From positions 1 through 64,000 of the forward strand of contig QKIY01000006.1 of NCBI GenBank assembly GCA_003250975.1: 64,000 bases of DNA, read 5' to 3'. Source of the stretch: Gammaproteobacteria bacterium (GTDB taxonomy: Bacteria > Pseudomonadota > Gammaproteobacteria > Eutrophobiales > Eutrophobiaceae). The position numbers and the translations under genes are program-made. The notes beneath the pieces were generated by a model that searched no databases, was not told where the DNA came from, and was given only the letters and a program-made list of their open reading frames with translations. Every line of letters starts with the position of its first letter. The first letter of the stretch is position 1. Shown here piece by piece: positions 63,301 to 64,000 of the stretch.

Positions 63301-63510
63301 CTAGAATCTTGCCTTGTCGTAATAGGTTCTTATATGAGCTGTTTCATGGTATCCCTTGTGACTGGTTTTTTCGGTGGTGGCAGATTCCGTTGCGTCAGAC
63401 CCTGCAGCCCTGGTCAGCCCTGGCAGGGCCAACGCCCCGCCTATGCCTGCCATGAGACCACCCAAAAATTTGCGTCTTGGCTTGTTTACTAAGTCTTTCT
63501 GTTCAGGCAT
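63301..63510 (-). CDS. Small Tat-signal protein of the formate dehydrogenase operon (FdhX-like)
   Basis: 69 aa. The N terminus contains a twin-Arg-type motif PRRKFLGGLMAGIGGALALPG, then a short soluble tail HKGYHETAHIRTYYDKARF. Such 60-70-residue 'formate dehydrogenase region TAT target' proteins are known immediately upstream of fdhA in proteobacteria. It may help assembly or export of the complex. It lies 75 bp upstream of fdhA and after the TorD-type chaperone gene. Confidence 0.8.
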   Translation of the reverse strand: MPEQKDLVNKPRRKFLGGLMAGIGGALALPGLTRAAGSDATESATTEKTSHKGYHETAHIRTYYDKARF

Positions 63511-63614
63511 GTCGGTAAAACTCTTATGATAAAGGTGTTTGAGGCATCATACTCGTGCCGTAATTTCCAGTCAAAATGCCTTTTTAGCATTCCAAACTAA
63601 GGCAATTTCTGTAC

Positions 63615-64000
63615 CTATCCTTGCATCTTCAGGTATTCCTTTTCCAGTTCCATAAAGGACTCACCCAAGGCTGCCAGCGTCCGGTAAAAACCTGCTTGTT
63701 CAGCGCCTTGCAGGTCAATGAAAAAATGCGTTATCCATGGAGAGATATGTTCATTATATATTGCACGCTGTTTCATCAGGGCCGCATCAAGACTATCATC
63801 GCTATCTGTGATGAGTCCCCGCATGACATCACATAGTGCCGCCACATGGTCTTCAGATTCGTAGACTCCTTCACGGCGTTCATAACCCAGGTTCGCTAGT
63901 GCACTGCGCAATACCGCCAGCGGCTTGTCCATCATGAATCCGGTCTGGTACCAGGAACCGTATGGCACGACATCACCTCGGGTAATACCTATAAACAGTG
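63615..64000 (-). CDS. TorD/DmsD-family molecular chaperone, 5'-truncated by the window edge
   Basis: The frame is open to the end of the window: the coding continues upstream of the GTG at 63966-63968 as LFIGITRGDVVPYGSWYQTGF, which fits the TorD-family segment before the PYGSxY motif. Later parts are LAVLRSALANLGYERREG, SEDHVAALCDVM and HISPWITHFFIDLQGAEQ with the E(H)xxPWxxxF type motif. It should bind the Tat signal of FdhA and help insert the molybdenum cofactor. Only the C-terminal ~128 residues are seen. Confidence 0.85.
   Translation of the reverse strand, partial: LFIGITRGDVVPYGSWYQTGFMMDKPLAVLRSALANLGYERREGVYESEDHVAALCDVMRGLITDSDDSLDAALMKQRAIYNEHISPWITHFFIDLQGAEQAGFYRTLAALGESFMELEKEYLKMQG

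Overview
The window reads as a contiguous piece of a gammaproteobacterial chromosome. The strongest evidence is the conserved block mutL-miaA-hfq-hflX-hflK-hflC-DUF2065-(hisZ)-purA ... rnr-rlmB-rpsF-rpsR-(DUF2232)-rplI-dnaB-alr-radA, which follows the order known from Escherichia coli and its relatives. The extra hisZ, the EPS-type MarR regulator beside an RfaH paralogue, the two PHA synthases and the membrane-type formate dehydrogenase point to a free-living, non-enteric, probably respiratory or chemolithotrophic member (a Chromatiales-like lineage is my guess, not proven). No rRNA operon, CRISPR array, transposase or intact prophage was seen.

Region by region. 1-5.8 kb: exopolysaccharide/capsule precursor genes on the minus strand (epimerase, two nucleotide-sugar dehydrogenases, APS kinase, RfaH-type antiterminator, EPS MarR regulator, start of gmd), with an ops/JUMPstart-like element in front of gmd. 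6.0-8.6 kb: a tightly overlapping plus-strand trio (CDP-alcohol phosphatidyltransferase, ketopantoate-reductase-like enzyme, SDR epimerase) of unknown product. 8.7-17.5 kb: two PHA synthases, a phasin/PhaE-like protein and a 5'-truncated reductase remnant, interrupted by tRNA-Glu, tRNA-Ala, gltX, tRNA-Val, a small orphan protein, an AEC transporter and dsbB. 17.8-19.9 kb: secreted charged-repeat (DUF3106-like) proteins around an ECF-like sigma factor that appears to start at CTG, and a one-helix putative anti-sigma protein. 19.9-31 kb: maeB, ffh, a CcsA-like cytochrome assembly protein, a CorB-like CBS transporter, radA-alr-dnaB, ribosomal proteins. 31-49 kb: the conserved rpsF-to-orn block, with an encapsulated-ferritin-type protein that lacks a C-terminal cargo tag. 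49-53.5 kb: M48 protease with a small cytochrome c, recR-ybaB-dnaX and the 4.5S RNA gene (so both SRP components, ffh and ffs, lie in this window). 53.5-58.4 kb: pyruvate phosphate dikinase divergent from an aspartase that carries an N-terminal cyclic-nucleotide-binding-type domain. 58.4-64 kb: formate dehydrogenase operon (TorD-like chaperone, Tat peptide protein, alpha, beta, small lipoprotein, gamma).

The best candidates for something unusual are: the cNMP-domain/aspartase fusion; the EncFtn-type ferritin without an encapsulin tag, translationally coupled to an unknown two-helix membrane protein; the RfaH/ops pair; the uncharacterised three-gene lipid-headgroup-like operon; the sigma factor with a CTG start; and the nested inverted repeat between rnr and rlmB. 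All functions are inferred from sequence reading alone; no database search was possible.
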